Shown piece by piece: positions 8,019 to 15,969 of a stretch of 64,000 nucleotides of DNA. This DNA comes from Candidatus Bathyarchaeota archaeon (lineage in GTDB: Archaea; Thermoproteota; CALKCG01; B24). A model generated the notes under the pieces. It was not told where the DNA came from. It did no database searches and was given only the letters and a program-made list of their open reading frames with translations. Each line of letters opens with the position of its first letter. Position 1 is the stretch's first letter. The stretch spans positions 1 through 64,000 of the forward strand of contig JAGTQM010000003.1 in assembly GCA_018396755.1 (NCBI GenBank). Reading direction: 5' to 3'. A program made the position numbers and the translations under genes.

Positions 8019-8954
8019 TTGAAGCTCTCCTTACATAGTGTAAGTCTATCCGGTTTCTTCTACAGAGGAAAACCTGTACATCTTGAGGAGCTTATACCGA
8101 AGGTTAAACAATATGGCTTTGATGGAGTTGAGCTGATGGGCAAGAGACCTCATGCAAACCCTGTAGATCTATCTGCGGAATCTAGAAGAAACCTTAGAGA
8201 ATTGGCCTCATCAAGTGGACTCGACATAGCTGCCATAGCTGGCTACAACGATTTTTCAGGTTCTGATGCTTTTAAGAGGGAGCTCAACATCCTATATGTT
8301 AAAGAGCTCATAAAACTTGCAAGAGACCTTGAAACTGATATTGTACGTGTTTTCGCAGCTGGTATGACTGATGTAGACCCCTCCATCCCATACCATGAAC
8401 ATTGGCGTTTATGCGTTGAAGTCCTCAAAGAAGTTTCAAGGTTTGCTGAAGATTATGGTGTAACTTTAGCTTTACAAAACCACCCTCCGATTATAGAAAG
8501 TTACGAAGACGTATTAGATATGGTGGAGGAGGTCGGCTCGGAGGCGTTGAAGACATGTATAGACCCCGAGCTTTTAATCTGGGTTAGAGATGTAGACCCC
8601 TACGGTGAAGACGCCTTGGAGAGGTTTAAAACAATTTATGGGAGAGTTGGAAAGCTGCTGGTCCATGTGCATGTTGGAGATTCGATTGAAAGGGCTGGTA
8701 AATTTATAATTGCCCCTGGTGGAGGCGGCTCTATACTGAGGGCTTTGAGAATTGAGAGGGTTCCCATGGGGACTGGCGTGTTTAAACGTATAGTTAAGCC
8801 ATTCGCAGAGACTTTAAAAAGCATCGGCTACAACAGGTACGTCTCATATGAGGTCTGTTCGCCAAGATACATAAAGCATAAGCTTATAGACTTCCTCGCA
8901 CTAGAATATGAAATAGTGAATGGTGTCCGTTTCTTGAAAGAGTTTTTAAGTTAA
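8019..8954 (+). CDS. Sugar phosphate isomerase/epimerase (xylose-isomerase-like TIM barrel)
   Basis: The 311-residue protein has the AP_endonuc_2/xylose-isomerase-like TIM-barrel pattern: GFDGVELMG near residue 35, DIVRVFAAG near 107, VTLALQNHPP near 147, a metal-site-like TCIDPELL near 184, LVHVHVGD near 209 and YVSYEVCSP near 276. Such enzymes bind a divalent metal and isomerise or epimerise small sugars, inositols or keto-sugar acids. It opens a three-gene operon with a fucose-isomerase-like protein (13 bp gap) and a Gfo/Idh/MocA dehydrogenase, a set typical of uncommon sugar or cyclitol breakdown. The start is TTG. The exact substrate cannot be read from the sequence. Confidence 0.85.
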   Translation: MKLSLHSVSLSGFFYRGKPVHLEELIPKVKQYGFDGVELMGKRPHANPVDLSAESRRNLRELASSSGLDIAAIAGYNDFSGSDAFKRELNILYVKELIKLARDLETDIVRVFAAGMTDVDPSIPYHEHWRLCVEVLKEVSRFAEDYGVTLALQNHPPIIESYEDVLDMVEEVGSEALKTCIDPELLIWVRDVDPYGEDALERFKTIYGRVGKLLVHVHVGDSIERAGKFIIAPGGGGSILRALRIERVPMGTGVFKRIVKPFAETLKSIGYNRYVSYEVCSPRYIKHKLIDFLALEYEIVNGVRFLKEFLS

Positions 8955-8967
8955 AACCGGGGGTGGT

Positions 8968-10368
8968 GTGTTGAGAAAGGTTAAAATAGGGTTCGTTCCT
9001 CTGCATAGAGAGCCCTTCGACGAAGATTGGGCAGTAGAGCTTAGAAAACGTTTCATCAAAACCTTATCCGAAGTTGAGAGTATAACGCTCGTATATCCAT
9101 CTGAGAATTTAACTAAAAACGGTCTTGTCAGAAACGATGAGGATGCTGATAAAGTCATACGGCTTTTTAAAGCTGAAAACGTTGAAGGTTTGCTCCTGGG
9201 CACTATGACTTTTGGAGATGAAGTGGCAGGCGCTAGAATAGCAGATAGTTTAAGGGTTCCAGTGATGGTTTTCGCAACCAAAGAACCCACTATAAGCCCC
9301 GAAGGTTTCAGAAAATCCGACAGCTTCTGCGGCACTTTATCTCTAACATCAGCCCTATACCGTAGAGAATTACCGTTTAAGTTTCTAGGGATAGTCTTCC
9401 CGGAGGATGAAGTATTCCTTAAAAGCATCGATGCATTTGTAAGAACATGTGCCATAGTAAGCGGGTTTAAATGGGCAAACATAGGTCTCATCGGTCCTAG
9501 ACCTGAACGTTTTGAAACATGTACGTTTAACGAAGCTGAAATGTTAAGACACTTCAGTCAGAAAGTTGTACCCGTAGACTTATCTCAAATAGTCTTAGCG
9601 GTTAATGCTCTTAGTGACGATGACCCTGATGTTGTGAAGATAGTGAAAGAGGTCAATAAATACGTTACTACTTCGGAAGTTCCACCTGAAAAGCTTAAGC
9701 TCATAGCTAAAGTTGAAACTGTCTTAAGAAGGCTATTCAGGGATAAACAGCTCTTTGCTGCAGGTGTTAGATGTTGGATTGAATTTCAACACATATATGG
9801 TATAGCTGTCTGCCACATCTTGGGAAGATTAACAGACTCAGGGATGCTATGCGCCTGCGAGTCTGACGTATACGGCTCTTTAACAATGTTGATCCAGTAC
9901 TTGGCATCGCTTGAAACGACTCCGCCACATTTCGTAGATTGGACTATAAGGCATCCGGAGAAAGACAACCTTGTTCTAATGTGGCATTGCGGTAATGCGC
10001 CTGTATCTCTCGCATGTCCCGAGTGCCCAATTAACCTTAGATACCATAGTATTCTCTTTAGAAGTGTAGGCGTAGAGAAATCTTATGGGACTGCTGAGTT
10101 CAAGCTTAAGCCAGGCGTCGTAACCATAAACAGACTTACGGAGCATAAGGGAGAATTTAAGATGCTTATAACGCGAGGTAAGATCGTAGAAACGTCGCTC
10201 TATACAAGAGGCGCCTACAGCTGGGTTGAAGTTGAAGACTTAGATAGACTCTATAGAGTTCTCGTAGAAGAAGGATTTGTACATCACGCCAGCATGATTC
10301 ATGGAGATTATACGAATGAAATAAAAGACGCATGTAAGTTCCTAGGGATCAAACCAATAGTCGTTTAA
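8968..10368 (+). CDS. L-fucose/L-arabinose isomerase family protein
   Basis: The 466-residue protein follows the layout of the L-fucose isomerase superfamily: an N-terminal Rossmann-like domain (KIGFVPLHREPFDEDW, then NVEGLLLGTMTFGDE), a middle domain (FLGIVFPEDEVFLKS, IGLIGPRPERFETC) and a C-terminal half with candidate metal ligands in CACESDVYGSL and VLMWHCGNAP. The Glu and Asp in CESDVYG and the His in WHCGN match the usual Mn-binding pattern. Archaeal homologues are often annotated only as fucose isomerase related. Its position between an epimerase and a dehydrogenase supports sugar isomerisation. The start is GTG. Substrate unknown. Confidence 0.82.
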   Translation: MLRKVKIGFVPLHREPFDEDWAVELRKRFIKTLSEVESITLVYPSENLTKNGLVRNDEDADKVIRLFKAENVEGLLLGTMTFGDEVAGARIADSLRVPVMVFATKEPTISPEGFRKSDSFCGTLSLTSALYRRELPFKFLGIVFPEDEVFLKSIDAFVRTCAIVSGFKWANIGLIGPRPERFETCTFNEAEMLRHFSQKVVPVDLSQIVLAVNALSDDDPDVVKIVKEVNKYVTTSEVPPEKLKLIAKVETVLRRLFRDKQLFAAGVRCWIEFQHIYGIAVCHILGRLTDSGMLCACESDVYGSLTMLIQYLASLETTPPHFVDWTIRHPEKDNLVLMWHCGNAPVSLACPECPINLRYHSILFRSVGVEKSYGTAEFKLKPGVVTINRLTEHKGEFKMLITRGKIVETSLYTRGAYSWVEVEDLDRLYRVLVEEGFVHHASMIHGDYTNEIKDACKFLGIKPIVV

Positions 10369-10410
10369 CGAATATAGTCATATACGCCAATCTTAACGTG
10401 GTGATTAGTC

Positions 10411-11412
10411 ATGGGCATGACAGACCTCAAAATAGGCTTCATAGGATGTGGAGGCATAGCTGCCCATCACTTAAACCAGCTTATAAGCCTCAGCGTTAAA
10501 CCGATAGCTTTCTGCGATATAGATAGGTCTAGAGCATCATCATTCGCTCAAAGAGTTGGAGCAGGCTCTGTTTACACAGATTACCATGATATGTTTGAAA
10601 AAGAACGTTTGGATGCCGTTTGGATATGTATCCCACCTTTTGCTCATAAAGATGAAGTGGTCATAGCTGCCGAGAAAAACGTTAACGTTTTCATAGAAAA
10701 GCCCATAGCGCTTGATATAGCTACCGGTAAATCTATGGTTAATGCCATTCGTAAATATAAAGTTAAAAGTTGGGTTGGCTATCATTGGAGACAATATGAT
10801 GGTGTTCAGAGAGCACGTACGGCTCTCATGAGAGAAGGCGGTAGAATAGGTTTAATTGAAGGGTACTGGTGGGGTTGGATACCATCGACAATCGGAGGAT
10901 GGTGGATTAAAAGAGACATGAGCGGTGGTCAAGTTGTAGAACAAACTACCCATATATTCGACTTAGCCAGGTTCTTATGCGGTGAAATTGGAACAGTCTA
11001 CACAGAAATGGATACGATTCTACACGTAGACATACCTGGTTTTACTATAGAGGATGTTGGAGTTTTCACGCTCAGATTTGTCAATGGTGCTGTAGGAGTA
11101 ATATCGAATACGTCTGCGGCTCAGCCCATAGGTGGAACCGTAGGATTGAAGGTTGTTACTAAGAACCTTCAATTGGAAATAAGCTCTCAATCTGCAAAAA
11201 TATATAAAGGTATGGAATCTACTGAAATCAGACACTCTGTAAATCCATACTTTGAAGAGGATAAAAAGTTTCTCAAAAGTATAGTTGAAAATACTGACAC
11301 AGAAATCCCAATAGAAGAAGGTTTGAGAACTTTGGCCGTAACTTTAACTGCTGTAGAGTCTTGGCGAAGAAAAACACCAGTCAAAGTTGAAGAAGTACTT
11401 AGCCAAACCTAG
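10411..11412 (+). CDS. Gfo/Idh/MocA family NAD(P)-dependent oxidoreductase
   Basis: The N-terminal Rossmann fold begins with IGFIGCGGIAAHHL (residues 8-21), followed by the family signature FIEKPIALD near 95, in which EKP contacts the cofactor. The second domain has GYHWRQYDGVQRA near 125, and GWWIKRDMSGGQVVEQTTHIFDLAR near 165, where the histidine-containing segment carries the usual catalytic Asp/His pair. Members oxidise or reduce sugars, inositols or sugar acids. It is the third gene of the sugar operon and its last 4 bp overlap the convergent lhr gene. The start is the ATG at 10411; an internal ATG six bases later is also possible. Confidence 0.9.
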   Translation: MGMTDLKIGFIGCGGIAAHHLNQLISLSVKPIAFCDIDRSRASSFAQRVGAGSVYTDYHDMFEKERLDAVWICIPPFAHKDEVVIAAEKNVNVFIEKPIALDIATGKSMVNAIRKYKVKSWVGYHWRQYDGVQRARTALMREGGRIGLIEGYWWGWIPSTIGGWWIKRDMSGGQVVEQTTHIFDLARFLCGEIGTVYTEMDTILHVDIPGFTIEDVGVFTLRFVNGAVGVISNTSAAQPIGGTVGLKVVTKNLQLEISSQSAKIYKGMESTEIRHSVNPYFEEDKKFLKSIVENTDTEIPIEEGLRTLAVTLTAVESWRRKTPVKVEEVLSQT

Positions 11413-14237
11413 TCCCAGAATGGACGCGTTCTAATATACTCTATTTCGGCTTTATGAATCTCCTTGAGAAGCTGTTCTTCATTTATGAAGGGTTTACTTA
11501 ATATTCTCGAAGCTGTAGTAGGTCCTATTCCTCTTCCAGCCATAACCATGACTGCAAGTCTACCTAAGCTTTGAACTAGACTAGCGCTTTGCCACAACCT
11601 CATCCACATATTCTTCGTATCCTCACCCATCTTTCTCTGTTCAAGCCAGTTTTTAATAATCTTCCTAGAATCTTGCTCTCCCGGCTTAGTGACAGCTATT
11701 AGCGTCGATTTACATCGTGGGCATCTAATCTTCTCAGGTACATCTGCAACTTTACGTATAGTTTCCCAATCATTGTTGTAGATGCATATGAGCTTCACAC
11801 GAGTATTCATAAGTCTAAGTTTAAGCAATTTCAAAGTATCACTGTCTGAGCATACTGGTCTAAGGACATCTTGCGGTAAAGCTCTTTCAAGTATGGGCAT
11901 AGCAATGGGTGATGGATTTAAACCGGAAGGTAAAACATCTACGCTTATCTCCCCTCTAGCAATACCGTCTAAAACGTCCATCGTTCCTTTTAAATCCAGC
12001 TTATCTGTCAATATTTCTCTAAAAGTTTCATGGAAAACCGGGGTTCCCCTATAAGCCTCGATAAGCGCTTTAATTTTCAAGGAATTATAATCAGCATCCC
12101 TGCTGACCACACCAATTCTCTTCGCTACATGCCAGAATCTCCACTTGAAAAGACTTGTCTCCGGTAAAATTGCCTCAAGCAGTTGGACAAGCTCTTCCGG
12201 TTTAAGCCTTTTAATTTCTTCAACGACATTTTGAATCGATAAATTCAATAAACCTAGAAGACAAATCCTGTACGGATCTACCTGGAAACCAATTGAATAG
12301 CCTGACCTATTACTGAGCACGGCTGTTAACGTTAATGCTAGTGTTCTGTTTATCAAATCTCCAAAAGGTATATGTATGACTGCTGTTTCTCTGAAACCCT
12401 CAACCAATATTCTTCTAGGGCTAGAGATCAGGGTGCATGCTTTACTCTGTTCTTCTACGTACTCTACAATTTTAGACTTAGCCGATTTTGTCAACTTATA
12501 GTTTTGTAGAGGTTTAAAAGGGTCACCGCTACGTTTGATTTCATCGTAAATTTTACTGATGATTTCATAAACTTCAGATGCCACCTCCCTCGATACTGGG
12601 ATAAGCTCCCCCTCCCATGAAGGTACGGCACCTATAATCTCTCTTGTAGGTTCAACGTTAACTATCTTCTTCTCGTGATCAATACTTAAAATTCTCCAAG
12701 TCTGCCCCCTCATTATAAAAATAAGCCCCGCCTCCCCCCTCTCTCCTACGAACTCTTGATCTAAAACGCCGATTATTCCCCCATCTAAAGCATTTTTAAC
12801 AGCGTACTGTTCAACGTCTGGAATTGTTGAAAGATTTTCAAAGTAGTAACTGTAGGTTTTACGGGTAGACCGTAGCTCGCCATTTAAATATCTCACTATT
12901 CCAATGCTGTTCAAGAGATTGAGAATTTCGATGAAATCATCCAGTGTAAGTCTTCTATAGGGATACGCACGTTTAATGATTTCATAAGCCGCATCTGCTT
13001 TTATGCGTTTAAAATCAAGCGTTAAGCCAGCTATTTGATGAGCTAAAACGTCAAGTGCCAACTCATGCACTCTACTCTTCTCAAGAAGTCTTGAGGACAT
13101 TCTCCTAACTATTACTGCTGCTTCAAGAGAGTCTTCAGGAGATACCGTTATGACTAATCCCCTACTTACTTTGCCCACGCCGTGCCCACTTCTACCAATT
13201 CTATGTACGAATCTAATGACTTGCCTAGGAGACATATACTGGATAATCATGTCGAGTCTTCCAATATCTATACCAAGCTCCATACTACTTGTGCAGATCA
13301 AAGCATTAAGTTCACCCTCTCTAATCCCCTCTTCAGCTTCCCGTCTAACATCTTTAGATAATGAGCCGTGGTGCACTCCAACTTTAACTTCTGGTGCTAA
13401 AGCCTTTAACCTTGAAGCTAAAACCTCAGAATGTTCCCTCGTATTTGTAAATACGAGGGAATAGTTACCTTTTACATACTCCTTTAAAGCCTTAATCCTT
13501 GCTACGGCATCTGCTGGTAAAGCAAGTTCTGTAGATTTTTCAAAGTCAACGTCTGAATGCTGAGGGTTATCAACGATTACTTCAGCGTTTTTAAGCTCCT
13601 CGGTAATTGCTAAACTCATCGGTTTTGATCCGCTTATAAATTCTGCTGCAAGTTTCGGCTCAGCTAAAGTGGCAGATATTCCAATTAATTGGAAATCCCC
13701 ATTTTTAATAGCTTTAAGCCTCTCTAATGCTACAGCCAGCTGCACTCCACGTTTACTGCTGAGTAATTCATGGACTTCGTCGACAATAACCCATTTTAAG
13801 CCCTTAAAATGTCCCCTCATAATTCTACCCGGGAGAATAGCTTGAAGTGTTTCAGGCGTTGTTATCAGCATTTTAGGGGGTTTCAACGCTTGCCTTCTCC
13901 TAGTTCTATCATCCGTATCGCCGTGTCTAACATCCACCTCCAGACCTAATTTTTCACATAATACCTTAATTCTCCTTAAAAGGTCTCTGTTTAAAGCTCT
14001 TAAAGGAGTTACATAGAGTATGACTGTACCTTTAGGCTTATCTTTAAGTCTAAGGTATGCTTCAAATACTGGTATTAGGGCTGCTTCAGTTTTACCGTAG
14101 CCAGTGGGTGCAACTATGAGCGTATTCCTACCTGAGAGGATAAGTGGTATTGCTTTCTTCTGTATCGATGTAGGCTCTTCTAAACCTATGTCTTTGAGAG
14201 CCTCTAATAATCGCTTTGATAATTCTTCAAATGGCAT
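11409..14237 (-). CDS. lhr: Lhr-type superfamily 2 DNA helicase
   Basis: The 942-residue protein has all SF2 core motifs: Q-motif PTSIQKKAIP, motif I APTGYGKT near residue 43, motif Ia TPLRALNRDL, motif II DEVH near 152, motif III GISATL near 186, motif V CTSSMELGIDIG near 315 and motif VI VHRIGRSGHG near 342. The length beyond the core fits the Lhr-core winged-helix and beta-barrel modules. A single CPRC pair occurs near residue 848, without a second pair to complete a zinc site. Lhr proteins unwind DNA and RNA:DNA hybrids 3' to 5' and are linked to archaeal repair. It overlaps the convergent dehydrogenase by 4 bp. Confidence 0.95.
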   Translation of the reverse strand: MPFEELSKRLLEALKDIGLEEPTSIQKKAIPLILSGRNTLIVAPTGYGKTEAALIPVFEAYLRLKDKPKGTVILYVTPLRALNRDLLRRIKVLCEKLGLEVDVRHGDTDDRTRRRQALKPPKMLITTPETLQAILPGRIMRGHFKGLKWVIVDEVHELLSSKRGVQLAVALERLKAIKNGDFQLIGISATLAEPKLAAEFISGSKPMSLAITEELKNAEVIVDNPQHSDVDFEKSTELALPADAVARIKALKEYVKGNYSLVFTNTREHSEVLASRLKALAPEVKVGVHHGSLSKDVRREAEEGIREGELNALICTSSMELGIDIGRLDMIIQYMSPRQVIRFVHRIGRSGHGVGKVSRGLVITVSPEDSLEAAVIVRRMSSRLLEKSRVHELALDVLAHQIAGLTLDFKRIKADAAYEIIKRAYPYRRLTLDDFIEILNLLNSIGIVRYLNGELRSTRKTYSYYFENLSTIPDVEQYAVKNALDGGIIGVLDQEFVGERGEAGLIFIMRGQTWRILSIDHEKKIVNVEPTREIIGAVPSWEGELIPVSREVASEVYEIISKIYDEIKRSGDPFKPLQNYKLTKSAKSKIVEYVEEQSKACTLISSPRRILVEGFRETAVIHIPFGDLINRTLALTLTAVLSNRSGYSIGFQVDPYRICLLGLLNLSIQNVVEEIKRLKPEELVQLLEAILPETSLFKWRFWHVAKRIGVVSRDADYNSLKIKALIEAYRGTPVFHETFREILTDKLDLKGTMDVLDGIARGEISVDVLPSGLNPSPIAMPILERALPQDVLRPVCSDSDTLKLLKLRLMNTRVKLICIYNNDWETIRKVADVPEKIRCPRCKSTLIAVTKPGEQDSRKIIKNWLEQRKMGEDTKNMWMRLWQSASLVQSLGRLAVMVMAGRGIGPTTASRILSKPFINEEQLLKEIHKAEIEYIRTRPFWD

Positions 14238-14244
14238 TCAGCTA

Positions 14245-14352
14245 CTAATCCTCCTCTCCGAATGTAAAGACAACCACTAGGTATATTATCGCAACTAAGG
14301 TTACAAGTATCCAAGTGATCGTAGGCATATTCGTCAGAAGCGTCTCCATCAT
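14245..14352 (-). CDS. Small single-pass membrane protein (35 residues)
   Basis: A short frame starts with two consecutive ATG codons at 14352 and ends with TAG at 14245-14247, 7 bp before the lhr start on the same strand. It reads METLLTNMP, then a continuous hydrophobic stretch TWILVTLVAIIYLVVVFTF, and ends GEED. That is a clean single transmembrane helix with a short polar N-terminus and an acidic C-terminus. No family is recognised. The position between lhr and a divergently transcribed ABC permease gene, and the compact layout, support a genuine microprotein, but chance cannot be excluded at this length. Confidence 0.45.
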   Translation of the reverse strand: MMETLLTNMPTITWILVTLVAIIYLVVVFTFGEED

Positions 14353-14447
14353 TTTTATCTTCGTCTCTTACCTGCTTTTTAATGTTACTACAACCTTTTT
14401 TTCATAAAATTTAAAAACAACAATTGCTTATAATTCTTGATCCTGTC

Positions 14448-15053
14448 ATGAGCAAAAGTACTGTAGAATCGAGGGAGGTTAAATTTCCGCCAAGTGAAGC
14501 CTTCAGATTTAGTATTGAAAGTATAAAGAGACGCTTTGTAAGAGCTCTGATAACTGCTGTGTCAATAATTCTAGGGATAGCCTTCTACGTAGGTCTTAGA
14601 ACAATGTCAGACATAATGCTCTCTATATACGGGACTTCTGAGGCAGCCAGAAGCTACCAGCTCTGGATGGCTATAATATCTCTAATCGTCTGTGCAGTTG
14701 GAATATTAAACTCTATGTTGATGGCTGTTACAGAGAGGACTAAAGAGATAGGTACTATGAAGTGTCTTGGAGCTATGGATGGACACATACTAATGATATT
14801 TATGTTTGAAGCTATACTGGTAGGTGTTATTGGAGGATTTATAGGAGCTGTAGTCGGATGGCTTGCCGGCGTCCTCATATATATTGGAGAATACATGAAC
14901 GTAATATTCTCCTCCGCGCTAATGACGAGTTACATTATGAGGATGGGTGAAGGCATCCTAATAGCTATGATTTTAAGCGTTGGAGCCACGATATATCCAG
15001 CATACCATGCCGCCAGTATGGATCCTGCAGACGCATTAAGATTTGAACTTTAA
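14448..15053 (+). CDS. FtsX-like ABC transporter permease, short form
   Basis: The protein of about 201 residues has a first membrane helix (about 30-47), then only about 25 residues outside, then the FtsX-domain core: ILNSMLMAVTERTKEIGTMKCLGA near 90-113, followed by three further helices and the closing AYHAASMDPADALRFEL. This is the C-terminal MacB/LolE pattern, including the ERTKEIG coupling motif. MacB and LolE carry about 200 extracytoplasmic residues between helices 1 and 2, which are missing here. It pairs with the LolD-like ATPase 64 bp downstream. I prefer the ATG at 14448 over a CTT/ATT-rich TTG-like extension from 14424, because a TATA-like aatttaaaaac lies 33 bp upstream. Confidence 0.82.
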   Translation: MSKSTVESREVKFPPSEAFRFSIESIKRRFVRALITAVSIILGIAFYVGLRTMSDIMLSIYGTSEAARSYQLWMAIISLIVCAVGILNSMLMAVTERTKEIGTMKCLGAMDGHILMIFMFEAILVGVIGGFIGAVVGWLAGVLIYIGEYMNVIFSSALMTSYIMRMGEGILIAMILSVGATIYPAYHAASMDPADALRFEL

Positions 15054-15117
15054 ACTTCAGAGAGAAAGGAAAACCTTTTATTAACATTTTTAGTGATAAG
15101 AATAAGGTGGAAAAAAC

Positions 15118-15840
15118 TTGCGGTATGAGTATACAGTTGAAACAGAAGATCTAGCCAAGTATTACCAGTTAGGCGAAGTAGTTGTTAAAGCTTTAGACGG
15201 TATCGATTTAAGAATTAGACGTGGCGAGTATCTATCTATTATGGGTCCTTCGGGAAGCGGTAAAACTACGCTTTTCAATATGATTGGTGGTCTAGATAGG
15301 CCTACAAGGGGGAGAGTCTACATAGATGAAGTTGATATATCTAAGCTTGATGCTTATGAGCTCGCCTGGCTTAGATGCCGTAAAATAGGCTACATATTCC
15401 AAACCTTCAACTTAATCCCAGTTTTGACAGCGCTTGAAAACGTTACACTTCCAATGATATTTGCAGGTGTTCCTAGAGAAGAAAGAATGAGAAGAGCTGT
15501 AGAAATCCTCAATAGGGTTGGATTAGGGGATCGATTACACCATAAGCCGGCTGAATTATCTGGAGGACAGCAGCAGAGGGTTGCAATTGCAAGAGCATTA
15601 GCTAATGACCCGGTCATAGTGTTAGCAGATGAGCCGACTGGAAACCTCGATCTTCACACTGGACTAGAAATTATAAACATGCTTAGACAGCTCAATGTTG
15701 AGAAAGGTGTAACGATTTTTACAGCTACCCACGACTTAAAGATGATAGACGTCTCTGACAGAATTGTTTGGATACGTGACGGTAAAGTAGATAGAATTGA
15801 GAAGAGGGTTGACGTAGTAGTAGGTATGGAAGAAATTTAA
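15118..15840 (+). CDS. ABC transporter ATP-binding protein, LolD/MacB type
   Basis: The 240-residue ATPase has Walker A GPSGSGKT near residue 43, Q-loop FQTFNLIPVLTALENV near 98, signature LSGGQQQR near 148, Walker B VLADEPTGNLD near 170 and H-loop ATHDLKM near 201. The TFNL and GNLD sequences are characteristic of the LolD/MacB/FtsE-like class, which powers mechanotransmission or export with FtsX-fold permeases rather than import. It follows the short FtsX-like permease gene and has its own purine-rich leader before a TTG start. The substrate is unknown; roles include lipid, peptide or drug export. Confidence 0.9.
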   Translation: MRYEYTVETEDLAKYYQLGEVVVKALDGIDLRIRRGEYLSIMGPSGSGKTTLFNMIGGLDRPTRGRVYIDEVDISKLDAYELAWLRCRKIGYIFQTFNLIPVLTALENVTLPMIFAGVPREERMRRAVEILNRVGLGDRLHHKPAELSGGQQQRVAIARALANDPVIVLADEPTGNLDLHTGLEIINMLRQLNVEKGVTIFTATHDLKMIDVSDRIVWIRDGKVDRIEKRVDVVVGMEEI

Positions 15841-15911
15841 CAGGTTATATTTTTATCCATTTTACCTTCTACAATCTCTAGAGTAAATTCTATATCCGAG
15901 GCATTAGTAAA

Positions 15912-15923
15912 TATAATATTTAA
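15912..15923 (+). promoter_or_regulatory. TATA box of thrS
   Basis: The run tataatatttaa lies 47 bp before the TTG start of thrS and 32 bp before the Shine-Dalgarno sequence gggagg at 15955-15960. That sequence is 9 bp from the TTG and supports it over the out-of-frame ATG at 15962. Confidence 0.5.
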
Positions 15924-15969
15924 GTTGAGAGTGTGATATGTTGCTACATCGCTAGGGAGGAATGCGTAT

